A DNA stretch of 64,000 nucleotides. It comes from Actinoplanes solisilvae. GTDB taxonomy: Bacteria > Actinomycetota > Actinomycetes > Mycobacteriales > Micromonosporaceae. The stretch's first letter is position 1. The number at the start of each line of letters is the position of its first letter. The translations under genes were made by a program, and so were the position numbers. The notes beneath the pieces were generated by a model, which saw only the letters and a list, made by a program, of their open reading frames with translations, had not been told where the DNA came from and made no database searches. The DNA lies in the NCBI RefSeq assembly GCF_003999975.1, contig NZ_RJAC01000010.1, forward strand, positions 206,718 through 270,717. The letters are read 5' to 3'. Below, in pieces: positions 18,078 through 27,376 of the stretch.

Positions 18078-18111
18078 TCCCCGAGTCAACCACGAGACGA
18101 TCAAAGCCGCG

Positions 18112-18504
18112 TCAGATGACGGCCTCGGGGCGCACGTCGCCGGCGACGCCCGAACCCTCCTTCGGCTGCACGGGCGCGCTGGCCTGGGTGCGGACGAACA
18201 TGGCGGTGGCGGCGGCCACGAAGGACAGCACCAAAGCCTGCTGGTCGGCGCCGACGTTCAGGCCGAAACCCAGCAGCAGGGCCAGGAACGCCTTGGTGAA
18301 CCCGAGGATCGCGGCGGACAGTCCGTCCTGGGTCTGCCAGGCGACGACGATGCCGAGGACGGCGGCGGTGACGGCGATCAGCAGCGACTCCATCTCGGGC
18401 GAGAAGTTGAAGACCAGGGCGCCGAGCAGGTAGATGAACGCGTTGATCAGCGCGGACCACATCGCGGGCTCGCGTCCCCAGATCTTGCCGGCCGTCGATG
18501 TCAC
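18112..18504 (-). CDS. small holin-like membrane protein with two similar halves
   Basis: A 130-residue protein with about four hydrophobic segments. The halves resemble each other: ALINAFIYLLGALVF leading to MESLLIAVTAAVLGIVVA, and FTKAFLALLLGFGLNV leading to QALVLSFVAAATAMFVRT. This pattern recalls small actinobacterial and phage holin-like proteins, but no lysis gene is adjacent, so that name is tentative. GTG 18504 is preceded by GGGGA. From 18505 to 18758 there is no gene. Confidence 0.65.
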   Translation of the reverse strand: MTSTAGKIWGREPAMWSALINAFIYLLGALVFNFSPEMESLLIAVTAAVLGIVVAWQTQDGLSAAILGFTKAFLALLLGFGLNVGADQQALVLSFVAAATAMFVRTQASAPVQPKEGSGVAGDVRPEAVI

Positions 18505-18758
18505 GAGAGTTCCCCGTCCGCCGCAGATATTGATTTCGGCGCACGTTAGCGCTTCCCCCTGTTGATCGGAACCGGTCACCAGGCGTGGGTGCGCCATGCG
18601 GCGGCAGTCAGCATCCCGGCCAATCGGGCGTCATCGCCCCCTGTGACCGGGGGCACCGGGGACCCGTCCCCAGTAGTACGGCACGTCGCAACCCCTGGGG
18701 CAGTCCGGTGGCGTGCGGCAGATGGTCGTAGAGGCCGCTGCCAACAAAGGGGAGAACG

Positions 18759-20183
18759 ATGGAAGAGACATCGCCGCCGAGGAGGATCGCGCTGGCGTTG
18801 ATCCTCGGGTCACAGCTCATGCTGACGCTGGACACGTCGATCATCACGACCGCGTTACCGCACGTGCAACGTCAGTTCGACTTCTCGCAGGCCGCGCTCT
18901 CCTGGGTGCAGAACGCCTACGTGCTCGCCTTCGGCGGGCTGCTGCTGCTCGGTGCGCGAGCCGGTGACCTGCTCGGCCGCCGCCGTGTGTTCGTCGCCGG
19001 CATCGCGTTGTTCACGCTGGCCTCGCTGGCCGCCGGGCTCGCGCCGACCGGTCCGCTGCTGATCATCGCGCGGGCGGTGCAGGGAGTCGCCGCGTCGCTC
19101 GCGGTGCCGTCGACGCTCGCGCTACTGGTCTCCGGTTCGCGGTCGGCGGCCGACCGGGCCCGGCTCATCGCGTTGTACAGCGCGGTCATCGGGGCCGGCG
19201 GCAGTGTCGGCATCGTGATCGGGGGCGTCTTCACCGACCTGCTCTCGTGGCGGTGGGGCCTGCTGGTCAACGTGCCGATCGGCATCGCCATCGTGTCGCT
19301 GGCGCCGCGCTTCCTGGCCGAGACCCCACGCAGCAGCGGCAACTTCGACCTCGGCGGCGCCCTGACCTCGGTGCTCGGCATGACCGGTCTGGTGTTCGGT
19401 TTCATCCAGGCGGCCGAGAAGGGCTGGGGCGACCCCACCACGTACGGATCACTGGCCGTCGGCGTGGTGCTGCTGGTGACCTTCGTGCTGATCGAACGGG
19501 TCGTCGCCGAGCCGATCACGCCGTTGCGCCTGTTCGCGAGCGTGGAGCGCTCCGGGGCGTACGCGGGAAGGTTCTTGATCGTCGGCGGCAACTTCGCGGT
19601 GTTCTATTTCCTCAGCCAGTACCTGCAGGAGGTGCTGCACCTGAGCGCGCTGGAGACCGGGTTCGCGTTCGTGCCGGTCACCGGGATGTTCTTCGCGATG
19701 GTCTACGTCGTCCGGCCGCTGCTCGAGCGGTTCGGCCGACCGGTGCTGCTGGTGGCGTCGATCGCGGTGGCGCTGGTCGGCACCTGGTGGCTGTCGCTGA
19801 TCGGGACCGGGTCGTCGTACTTCCCGGACGTCGTGCTGCCGCTGCTGGTGATCGGCGTCGGGCAGGGCATCGCGATCATCCTGATGACCAACGGCGGCGT
19901 GGCCGGGGTCGAGCCACGCGACGCCGGCGCCGCGTCGGGCCTGGTCAACGTCGCCCATCAGGTCGGCGGGTCGCTCGGCATCGCGATCCTGACCATCGTT
20001 TTCACCCACGGCACCGGTGGCGGAACGAGCCTCGACGACCGGACCGCCGGCTTCCGGGACGCCTTCACCGGCGCGACCGTCTTCTTCGTCGTCGCCCTCG
20101 TGCTCGGCATCGTCGTCGCCATCGGCACCGCCCGCAGCAAAAGGTACCCGGCGAACGCCGCCGATCTGGTTCCCGCAGAGTAA
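18759..20183 (+). CDS. MFS transporter, DHA2 (EmrB/QacA) drug exporter type
   Basis: A 474-residue major facilitator with about 14 membrane segments. Family motifs are motif D1 LDTSIITTALPHVQR near the start, motif A GDLLGRRRV, and motif C-like GAGGSVGIVIGG. Such proteins expel small molecules by proton antiport. ATG 18759 follows AAAGGGGAG. The aldehyde dehydrogenase gene begins 10 bases after its stop, so the two form an operon, perhaps for export and detoxification of a reactive compound. Confidence 0.92.
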   Translation: MEETSPPRRIALALILGSQLMLTLDTSIITTALPHVQRQFDFSQAALSWVQNAYVLAFGGLLLLGARAGDLLGRRRVFVAGIALFTLASLAAGLAPTGPLLIIARAVQGVAASLAVPSTLALLVSGSRSAADRARLIALYSAVIGAGGSVGIVIGGVFTDLLSWRWGLLVNVPIGIAIVSLAPRFLAETPRSSGNFDLGGALTSVLGMTGLVFGFIQAAEKGWGDPTTYGSLAVGVVLLVTFVLIERVVAEPITPLRLFASVERSGAYAGRFLIVGGNFAVFYFLSQYLQEVLHLSALETGFAFVPVTGMFFAMVYVVRPLLERFGRPVLLVASIAVALVGTWWLSLIGTGSSYFPDVVLPLLVIGVGQGIAIILMTNGGVAGVEPRDAGAASGLVNVAHQVGGSLGIAILTIVFTHGTGGGTSLDDRTAGFRDAFTGATVFFVVALVLGIVVAIGTARSKRYPANAADLVPAE

Positions 20184-20193
20184 GGAGAAAGAA

Positions 20194-21636
20194 ATGATCA
20201 CCAACGACAAGCTGTTCCTCGGTGGGGTCTGGACCGCACCGTCCGACCCGGAGCTGATGGACGTCGTCTCCCCGCACGACCAGTCGGTGCTGGGCCGGGT
20301 CGCCCAGGCGCGGCCGGCCGACATCGACCGGGCCGTCGCGATCGCCCGCGACGCCTTCGACAACGGCCCCTGGCCGAGGACGCCACCGGCCGAACGGATC
20401 GCGGTCCTGCGCCGCTACAACGAGCTGCGCGAGAAACGGGCCGAGGAGATCGCGCGGGTCACCGCCGAGGAGAACGGGTCGGCGCTCTGGTTCTGCCGTG
20501 CCGGGCAGCCCGGCCTGACCCGCCAGGCGAACTCGTTCCTCAAGGCCGCCGAGGAGTTCGGCTGGAAAGAGACGCTGACCCCGTCCGACCCGTCGGCGCC
20601 CTTCCGGTCGGTGGTCCGCCGTACGCCGGTCGGGGTCGTCGCCGCGATCATCCCGTGGAACTCGCCGTTCTCCGCGGCCAACGCGAAGATCATCCCGGCG
20701 CTGCTGGCCGGGAACACCGTGGTGCTCAAGGTTTCGCCGGAGAACACCCTCGCCATGAACATTCTCGCCGAACTGGTCACCGAGGCCGGCGTGCCCGCGG
20801 GCGTGCTCAGCGTCCTGCCGGCCGACCGCGAGACCAGCGAGCACCTGGTGCGGCACCCGGATATCGACAAGATCGCGTTCACCGGCTCGACGCGGGCCGG
20901 GCGCCGGATCGCCTCGCTCGCCGGCGAGCAGCTCAAGCGGGTCAGTCTCGAACTGGGCGGCAAGTCGGCGGTGATCCTGCTGCCCGACACCGACCTCGCC
21001 GCGGCCGTACGGGGCCTCAAGTTCGGGACGATGCTCAACAACGGCGAGTCGTGCATCGCGCAGACCCGCATTCTGGTGCCGCGCAGCCGTCACGGCGAGG
21101 TGGTCGACGCCCTTCGTGACATGGTCGCGACGGCGGTCGTCGGCGATCCGCTCGACCCGTCCACGTTCATCGGGCCGATGGTTCGCGCCGATCAGCAGCA
21201 GCGGGTACGCGACTACATCGATCTCGGCGTGGCCGAGGGCGCCACGCTGGTCACCGGCGGCGCTCAGATCCCGGCCGGTCTCGAGAAGGGCTACTACGTC
21301 ACGCCGACGCTGTTCTCCGATGTGGACAACGACATGACGATCGCGCGGGAGGAGATCTTCGGGCCGGTTCTTTCGGCCATCGCCTACGACGACGAGGACG
21401 ACGCTGTGCGCATCGCCAACGATTCCGAGTACGGGCTCTCGGGTGGGGTCTGGTCGGCCGACCCCGCGCACGCCCTGGACGTCGCCCGGCGGATCCGCAC
21501 CGGCACCGTGACGATCAACGGCGCCCCGATCGGCTTCGACGGCCCGTTCGGCGGCTTCAAGACCAGCGGGATCGGGCGCGAGTACGGCGCGGTCGGCCTC
21601 GGTCAGTACACCGAATATCAAACCGTCACCCTCTGA
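20194..21636 (+). CDS. aldehyde dehydrogenase family protein
   Basis: A 480-residue NAD(P)-dependent aldehyde dehydrogenase. It shows IIPWNSPF, the cofactor segment KIAFTGSTRAGRRIA, the catalytic Glu in LELGGKSAVI and the catalytic Cys in NNGESCIAQTR. The C-terminal PFGGFKTSGIGREYG is typical. ATG 20194 follows AAGGAG with six bases between, and the gene is downstream of the MFS exporter in one operon. The substrate aldehyde is unknown. Confidence 0.94.
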   Translation: MITNDKLFLGGVWTAPSDPELMDVVSPHDQSVLGRVAQARPADIDRAVAIARDAFDNGPWPRTPPAERIAVLRRYNELREKRAEEIARVTAEENGSALWFCRAGQPGLTRQANSFLKAAEEFGWKETLTPSDPSAPFRSVVRRTPVGVVAAIIPWNSPFSAANAKIIPALLAGNTVVLKVSPENTLAMNILAELVTEAGVPAGVLSVLPADRETSEHLVRHPDIDKIAFTGSTRAGRRIASLAGEQLKRVSLELGGKSAVILLPDTDLAAAVRGLKFGTMLNNGESCIAQTRILVPRSRHGEVVDALRDMVATAVVGDPLDPSTFIGPMVRADQQQRVRDYIDLGVAEGATLVTGGAQIPAGLEKGYYVTPTLFSDVDNDMTIAREEIFGPVLSAIAYDDEDDAVRIANDSEYGLSGGVWSADPAHALDVARRIRTGTVTINGAPIGFDGPFGGFKTSGIGREYGAVGLGQYTEYQTVTL

Positions 21637-21641
21637 CGATT

Positions 21642-21671
21642 GCCGCCGCCCCTGGAGAAGGGGGCGGCGGC
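21642..21671. terminator. GC-rich hairpin terminator
   Basis: GCCGCCGCCCC (21642-21652) pairs perfectly with GGGGCGGCGGC (21661-21671) across an eight-base loop. It begins five bases after the aldehyde dehydrogenase stop and ends just before the stop of the convergent GH81 gene, so it probably serves both. Confidence 0.8.
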
Positions 21672-21679
21672 CTCTTCGT

Positions 21680-24454
21680 TCAGCAGGCGTAGACCCGGAA
21701 CTCCCAGAGCGAATATCCGTACGGCGTCCCGCGCTCGGTTCCGTACATTCGCACATAACGAGCGTCGCCGCTGAGCGCGTGGCTGGCCGAGCCACCCGTT
21801 CCGGTGCCGCTGACCGTGACGGCCGGCGTCCACGTGCTGCCGTTCGCCGACGTCTCGATGCGGTAGGAGCGGCCGTACGCGGCCTCCCAGCTCAGCTCGG
21901 CCCGCGTCAGCGTGCGCGACGAGCCGAGGTCGACCTGGATCCACTGCGGATCGGCGAACGCGGACGACCAGCGGGTACCGGCGTCGCCGTCGACCGCGTT
22001 GGCGCCGGGGAAGCCGGCCTCGATCGACGACACGGTGACCGGGCGGCCCTGCGAGGCCAGGGTTCCGCTGCCGCAGCCGGTGGGCGGCGGGTCGGTCGGG
22101 GTCGTTCCACCGCCGTTCGCGTTGCCGCCCGACCAGTTCACGGCGCCGCTCGCCACCGTCTTGCCGGCTGGGACAGAAAGCGTACGACCGTCGGAGAACG
22201 TGACGGTCAGCGCGGCGTTCGTGATGTTCGAGGCCACGTACGTCTTGGCGCCGCTCTTGCTGAACACCTTCGCGAGCGGATGGTTGGCCGTGACCGTCGT
22301 GTCGACCTGGCCCAGCGCCGACAGGTTACGAATCCAGTGGAACGTGTGCGCCTTGCTCTCGCCCTCCTCCGGTGTGTACGAGGTGTTCGCGCGGAACCGC
22401 GACAACGCGCCGTCCGGGTCGCCGAGCGCCAGATACTGCCAGAGCATGTCGCGCCACAGCGTCGGTTCGCCGCCGTTGTTGCTGACCATTTCGGCGTACG
22501 TCGACCGGACCGCGGCCGGATAGTCGCCGAGGTAGAACTGTCCGCCCGTGATCGGGAGCATGTTGATGCCGACGATCATCTCGTGCTCGCCGGAGAACCA
22601 CGTCGCGTACGCCCCGCCCGAGCCCCACACGATCGCCGAGTAGTTGTGCCCCCACGACGCCGGGAAGTTCTCGTTGCGGACGTCGAACCAGTATTCGTTG
22701 ATGGCGGCGGCCTGTGTCGTGTAGATCCAGACCCCGGCATCCCGTACGGCGGTATTGCCTGTGGCTTGTCCCCATTGGATCAGGGCGTTGGCGAAGTTCT
22801 GCCCCTCGGACGACGACTCCTGGTTGTTGCCCGCGCCGAACGAACCGTGCCCGGACGCCCAGTCGTGACCCGCGTAGATGTCGAAGTCGCGCAGATACGG
22901 GAACCGCGTGTCGTTGCGGTCGTAGTTGTTGGCGTCACGGATCAGCAGGTCGACCATGCCGCCGTACCGTGAACCGGAGGCCCACGTCGGGTCGAATTTG
23001 GCCAGGGTCGCCGCGGCCGCGATGAAGTAGCCGTAGTGGAAGTGGTGGTCGTTCAGTTCCTGGTCCGAGCCGTACGACGCGGGGTAGCCGATCAGCGTGC
23101 CCCAGTTGCGGTCGTAGTAGAACACCCGCGACGTCTTGCCCGACGACGCCGTGAACCAGTCGGTCAGCCGCGTGCGAATCACGTTCAGGGCCGAATCCCG
23201 TACGGTCGTCAGGTTCAGCTGGTCGGCGATCTCCGCGATCCGCGCCGCCCGGCCCAGACCCTTCCCGGTCCAGTACGTGTCGTCGCCGCGGAAGTCGGCC
23301 GGGTTGTTGAGCTCGGCGTTCAGGTAGTTCGTGATCGTCGTCAGGTCGGCCCCGGACGAGTCACCCACGGCCGGGATCTCGGGCAGCACGCCTGTGTATT
23401 TGAGGGACGTGCTGAACTGCGTGCCGGTCACGATCCGCATGGCGCCGCGCGGTGAGACGTAGCTCTGCGCGAGCGGGGTCGAGCCGGTCAGATAGCGCCA
23501 CTGGTGCGGGTAGAGCGCGATGACCGTCCCGGTTCCGCTGCCCTCGCGGGCCGTGGTGGTCAGCGTGTAGGTGGAGTTCACGGTGCCGCCGCCCTGGTTG
23601 TAGCTGTACGACAGGCGGCTGCCGGTGACGTGGTTATGGGCGTACGGCGTGAACCGGTCGGCCAGCGCGAGCTTGTCGGCCGTACTGGTGCCGCTGGTCG
23701 TGGGCAGCACCGCGACCGAGAGATACCCGCGACCGGCGAGGTTGGACCGGATCGTCGTGCCGCTCAGCGACCAGGTGGCGCCGCTCGGGGCCCAGGCGAC
23801 GTAGTCGTGCCCGCCGATCGAGAACCCGATCCGGTTGCCGCTGTTCGACCAGGCGGTCGGCGGGCCGGTGATGGTCAGGACCGCGTCGCCGCCGGTGACC
23901 TGGTACTACGACAGCGGCAGGCCCTTGCCGATCGTGGCCCGCAGGGTGCGGCCGCCGCCGCTGAGCGAGGTGCTGACCGTCCAGTCGCTCCAGCCGTCGA
24001 CCAGCGCCTGGGTGGCGTTGAGCCCGTCGACGCCGACGCGAACGTGTTCGGCGTACGGGTAGTGGTATTCGCCGGTGCCCGTCGCGGAACCGCTGATCGC
24101 GGCGTCGGTCTGGTAGGACAGGCCCAGCCCGCCCGCGCCCGGCTTGTAGGCGGCCGGCCCGGCGAACAACGGCGTCGAGAACTGGCAGTCGGTCCGCTTG
24201 AACAGCAGCGACGACCACCAGTCGTTGGTCGGCACCGCGCCGGCGGGGGCGTTGCCGGTCACGTACTGCCGGGGGTTGGTCGAGACGCTGCCGCAGCCGG
24301 TGGGAAGGCTGCGCCCGGCCGGAAGGGTCTCGGTGTAGCTGCCGGCGCCGACCGGCGCGGCCGTCGCGCTGGTGCCGCTGCTAAGCACGGCGGCCAGCCC
24401 ACCAGCTAGGAGAGCCGCCGCGAGCAGGCCGGCCAGGGAACGGGGGTGTGCCAT
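21680..24454 (-). pseudogene. GH81 endo-1,3-beta-glucanase with C-terminal F5/8 type C domain; in-frame amber codon
   Basis: One reading frame of 924 codons encodes a secreted beta-1,3-glucan hydrolase. It has a signal peptide (MAHPRSLAGLLAAALL), a GH81 catalytic body with the characteristic SDQELNDHHFHYGYF and NNQESSSEGQNFANA motifs, a Thr/Pro linker, and a discoidin (F5/8 type C) domain ending LWEFRVYAC. At 23906-23908 the frame is broken by a single TAG between LPLS and YQVTGG, where GH81 proteins usually have an aromatic residue; both sides are otherwise intact. ATG 24454 has GGAGG ten bases upstream. It could be a nonsense mutation, readthrough or a sequence error. Two LacI-type palindromes lie upstream. 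Confidence 0.82.
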
Positions 24455-24486
24455 GGGGATGGGGCCTCCGTCGGGGAAAGGGAGAA

Positions 24487-24520
24487 GAGCGCTCGCGTAA
24501 GCGGGGAGAGAGCGCTCTCT
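24487..24520. promoter_or_regulatory. pair of palindromes upstream of the GH81 gene (LacI-type operator candidate)
   Basis: AGAGAGCGCTCTCT (24507-24520) is a perfect 14-base palindrome. A second, GAGCGCTC (24487-24494), lies 23 bases away centre to centre. The GAGCGCTC core resembles operators of CebR-like LacI-family repressors that control polysaccharide hydrolases in actinomycetes. Position 30-65 bases upstream of the GH81 start supports this role; no LacI gene is in the window. Confidence 0.55.
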
Positions 24521-24584
24521 GAGTCTCGGAAGACTATCCAGGACGGAGGATTTCGTCAATGTTACGTTCGTGAATAATGCCTGC

Positions 24585-24818
24585 TCAGAGCAGCCATTGA
24601 TCCATTCCTCCGCCGCGGGGCGGGTCGGTGAGGATCGGTGGGGGCTTTCGGCGTCGCCTGATGAGGCTCGCGGCCACGACGCCCAGCGGGCCGGGCAGGC
24701 CGAGGCCGAGGCGGGCCAGGTCTCGGGACGCGGGGCCGGTCGGGATGTCGTGCGGGAGGGACGCCGTCTCGCCGGCCGGCCCGCCGGGACCGGGCGACGG
24801 CGGGTACGGGATGGCCAT
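24585..24818 (-). CDS. small proline-rich hypothetical protein
   Basis: A 77-residue ORF starting MAIPYPPSPGPGGPAGE, with a short hydrophobic stretch (LGLPGPLGVVAASLI) followed by RRRRKPPP. It could be a small membrane-associated protein. The upstream AGTGAGG is 13 bases away, which is long. It lies alone between the GH81 promoter and the NCS1 permease gene. No family is recognised, and it may be spurious. Confidence 0.35.
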   Translation of the reverse strand: MAIPYPPSPGPGGPAGETASLPHDIPTGPASRDLARLGLGLPGPLGVVAASLIRRRRKPPPILTDPPRGGGMDQWLL

Positions 24819-24918
24819 CACTGCATCGTGCCTCACTCCGCGCGCCGGATATCTATGATCGCGAGTTCGGTTGGGGCAGGATGACCTGGAGATGCCCTGC
24901 TGAGCGAGGCGGTGGACG

Positions 24919-26400
24919 ATGGCTCGTACGGAAGAACTCTCCTCTGGCGGCGCCGGGATAGAACTGAACGGCATCGAGGTCATCGCCGAAAGCGAACGAA
25001 ACGGCCGGCCGCGCTCGCTGTTCTGGCCGTGGTTCGCGTCGAACATCTCAGTGCTCGGCGTCAGCTACGGCGCGTTCACGCTGGCCTTCGGGGTGTCGTT
25101 CTGGCAGGCGGTGATCGCCGGGGTCGTGGGCATCGTGGTCTCGTTCGCGCTGTGCGGCGTGATCGCGCTGGCCGGCAAGCGCGGGTCGGCGCCGACGATG
25201 GTGCTGTCGCGGGCGGCCTTCGGGGTCAACGGCAACCGGCTCACCTCGGGGCTGTCCTGGCTGCTCACCGTGGGCTGGGAGACGGTGCTGGTCATCCTGG
25301 CCACGCTGGCCACGGCGACCGTGTTCACCCGGCTGGGCTGGGGCGGCGGCACGGGGACCAAGGTGGTCGCGCTGATCGTCGTCTCGCTCATCACCGTGGC
25401 CGCCGGGATAGCCGGGTTCGCCCTCGTGATGCGCGTGCAGACGGTGATCACGCTGGTCACGGCGGCATTGACAATTGTGTACGTGGTCCTGGCCGCCGAT
25501 CACATCAACTGGTCGACGGTGTCCTCGCTGCCCAGCGGGTCAGCTCAGCAGGTGATCGGGGCGCTGGTCTTCCTGATGACCGGGTTCGGGCTGGGCTGGG
25601 TCAACGCGGCGGCCGACTACTCGCGCTACCTGCCACGCAGCGCGTCCAGCCGGGGCGTGTTCGGGTGGACGACCTTCGGCGCCGCGCTCGGACCGGTCGT
25701 ACTGCTGATCTTCGGTCTGCTCCTGGCCGGCTCGTCGACCGATCTGTCCGACGCGATCGGCGCCGACCCGATCGGGGCGCTGACAACGCTGCTGCCGACC
25801 TGGTTCCTGGTGCCCTTCGCGATCACGGCGGTGCTCGGCCTGATCGGCGGGGCGGTGCTCGACATCTACTCGTCCGGGTTGTCGCTGCTCAGCGCGGGGG
25901 TGCCGATCCCCCGGTACGCGGCGGCGGCCGTCGACGGCGTCCTCATGATCGCCGGAACAGTCTACGTGGTCTTCTTCGGCGACACGTTCATCGGCGAGTT
26001 CCAGGGCTTCCTGATCACGCTGGGGGTGCCGATCGCGGCCTGGTGCGGCGTGATGGTGGCCGATGTGGCGTTGCGCCGCCGCGATTACGCGGAAGCCGAG
26101 CTGTTCGATCCCCGAGGCCGCTACGGCAACGTACGCCTGCTGCCGTTGTCCCTGGTCGTGGTGGGTACGGCGATCGGCTGGGGCCTGGTCACGAACTCGT
26201 TCGCGGGGTGGCTGAGCTGGCAGGGTTATCTGCTGGGGCCGCTCGGCCTCGGCGGAAAAGAAGGGGCGTGGGCCTTCGCGGGGCTGGGCATCCTGGTCGC
26301 CCTGGTGATCGGCTTCCTCGGCACCTACTTCGGCAGCGCCAAGGCGGTCCGCCACCAGGAAAGCATCGCGACGGACCCCGTCACCGCTCAGAGCACGTAG
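24919..26400 (+). CDS. NCS1-family purine/cytosine permease
   Basis: A 493-residue integral membrane protein with about 12 hydrophobic segments. The N-terminal FWPWFASNISVLGVSYGAF, the internal GFGLGWVNAAADYSRYLPR and the IGEFQGFLITLGVPIAAW segment are characteristic of CodB/Fcy-like cytosine-purine permeases. It probably imports a nucleobase or related compound with a cation. ATG 24919 is used. The gene stands alone; no deaminase or hydrolase is adjacent, so the substrate is open. Confidence 0.9.
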   Translation: MARTEELSSGGAGIELNGIEVIAESERNGRPRSLFWPWFASNISVLGVSYGAFTLAFGVSFWQAVIAGVVGIVVSFALCGVIALAGKRGSAPTMVLSRAAFGVNGNRLTSGLSWLLTVGWETVLVILATLATATVFTRLGWGGGTGTKVVALIVVSLITVAAGIAGFALVMRVQTVITLVTAALTIVYVVLAADHINWSTVSSLPSGSAQQVIGALVFLMTGFGLGWVNAAADYSRYLPRSASSRGVFGWTTFGAALGPVVLLIFGLLLAGSSTDLSDAIGADPIGALTTLLPTWFLVPFAITAVLGLIGGAVLDIYSSGLSLLSAGVPIPRYAAAAVDGVLMIAGTVYVVFFGDTFIGEFQGFLITLGVPIAAWCGVMVADVALRRRDYAEAELFDPRGRYGNVRLLPLSLVVVGTAIGWGLVTNSFAGWLSWQGYLLGPLGLGGKEGAWAFAGLGILVALVIGFLGTYFGSAKAVRHQESIATDPVTAQST

Positions 26401-26430
26401 CCCACGATTGTCTGACCGGCGGCGCTGCTC

Positions 26431-27132
26431 CTAGGCCAGCAGGGTGCCGCCGTCGACCGTGAGGATCGTGCCGGTGGTGAAGCGCTGGCCGATCAGGTAG
26501 AGGTAGGCGTCGGCGACGTCGGTGACCTCGCCGACACGACCCAGCGGCAGGCTTCCAGCGGTCTCGTCGAGGAACGCGCCGGCGTCGGCACCCCACATCG
26601 GGGAACGAGTCACGCCCGGCTTGACCGCGTTGACCCGGATCGGGGCCAGCTCGACGGCCAGGGCGCGGGTCAGCGAGTCGACCGCGCCGCAGATGCTCGC
26701 GGCGACCGACCAGCCCGCCGTCGGCCGGTCCCCCGCCGTGCCGGTGGTCAACGTGATCGATCCGCCGGCCCGGATGCGGGGCGCGGCCGCCCGGACGGCG
26801 GTGAGCGCCCCGAAGTATCGAAGCCCGAAGAACCCGCGAGCGCGAACGAGGTCGAAGTCCGCAATCGGCATCAACGACAGCGACTCCCCCGCCGTATAAA
26901 CCATATGATCAAGTTGCCCGAGACCGGCGAAGAACCCGTCCACCGCGTCGGAGTCCGTCAGATCGACAACCTCGCCGACCACATCGAGCGCCTGTGACGC
27001 CTCGTCCACGCGACTCCGCGAGCTGGACACGACGATCACCTCGGCCCCCTGCGCGGCTGCCGCTTCCGCCGTGGCATACCCGATGCCCGACGTGCCGCCG
27101 AGCACCACCACGCGTTCCTTGCTGATATCCAT
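26431..27132 (-). CDS. SDR family oxidoreductase
   Basis: A 233-residue short-chain dehydrogenase with the motif VVLGGTSGIGYATAE at the start and a C-terminal GTILTVDGGTLLA. The usual YxxxK region reads GWSVAASICGAVDSLTRA, so the catalytic Tyr seems to be missing, as in a subset of atypical SDRs. ATG 27132 is preceded by GGAG. It is divergent from the LysR gene across about 245 bases containing a 64-bp tandem repeat. A LysR-controlled reductase is the simplest reading. Confidence 0.85.
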   Translation of the reverse strand: MDISKERVVVLGGTSGIGYATAEAAAAQGAEVIVVSSSRSRVDEASQALDVVGEVVDLTDSDAVDGFFAGLGQLDHMVYTAGESLSLMPIADFDLVRARGFFGLRYFGALTAVRAAAPRIRAGGSITLTTGTAGDRPTAGWSVAASICGAVDSLTRALAVELAPIRVNAVKPGVTRSPMWGADAGAFLDETAGSLPLGRVGEVTDVADAYLYLIGQRFTTGTILTVDGGTLLA

Positions 27133-27220
27133 GCTCTCCACGTTGCGCCGGTTCCCGGCCGCCGTCCAAGACCCGTTCCGCCCCCTGTAATACCTCGAAG
27201 GCATCACCGGGGTCGCGCCG

Positions 27221-27348
27221 GCGGCGGGTGCGGCATCGAGGGCGTTGCTCCAGCGGCATCGCCGAGGCCGCGGTGGCGGCGGTGGCGGCGGGTACGGCAT
27301 CGAGCACGATGCTCCAGCGGCATCGCCGAGGCTGCGCCGGCGGCGGGC
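27221..27348. repeat. 64-bp tandem repeat between SDR and LysR genes
   Basis: Two copies begin at 27221 and 27285. Each reads GCGGCGGGT, then CGGCATCGAG, then TGCTCCAGCGGCATCGCC, and a partial third copy begins near 27340. The block is bracketed by two copies of GTAATAC, at 27187-27193 and 27361-27367. GGCATCG recurs through the block and could be a regulator binding element. Confidence 0.6.
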
Positions 27349-27376
27349 GCGGTATCGGGCGTAATACTCTTGCGGC

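Noticed and set aside
18112..18504. A prophage remnant around the holin-like gene
   Set aside because: No capsid, tail, endolysin or integrase genes nearby.
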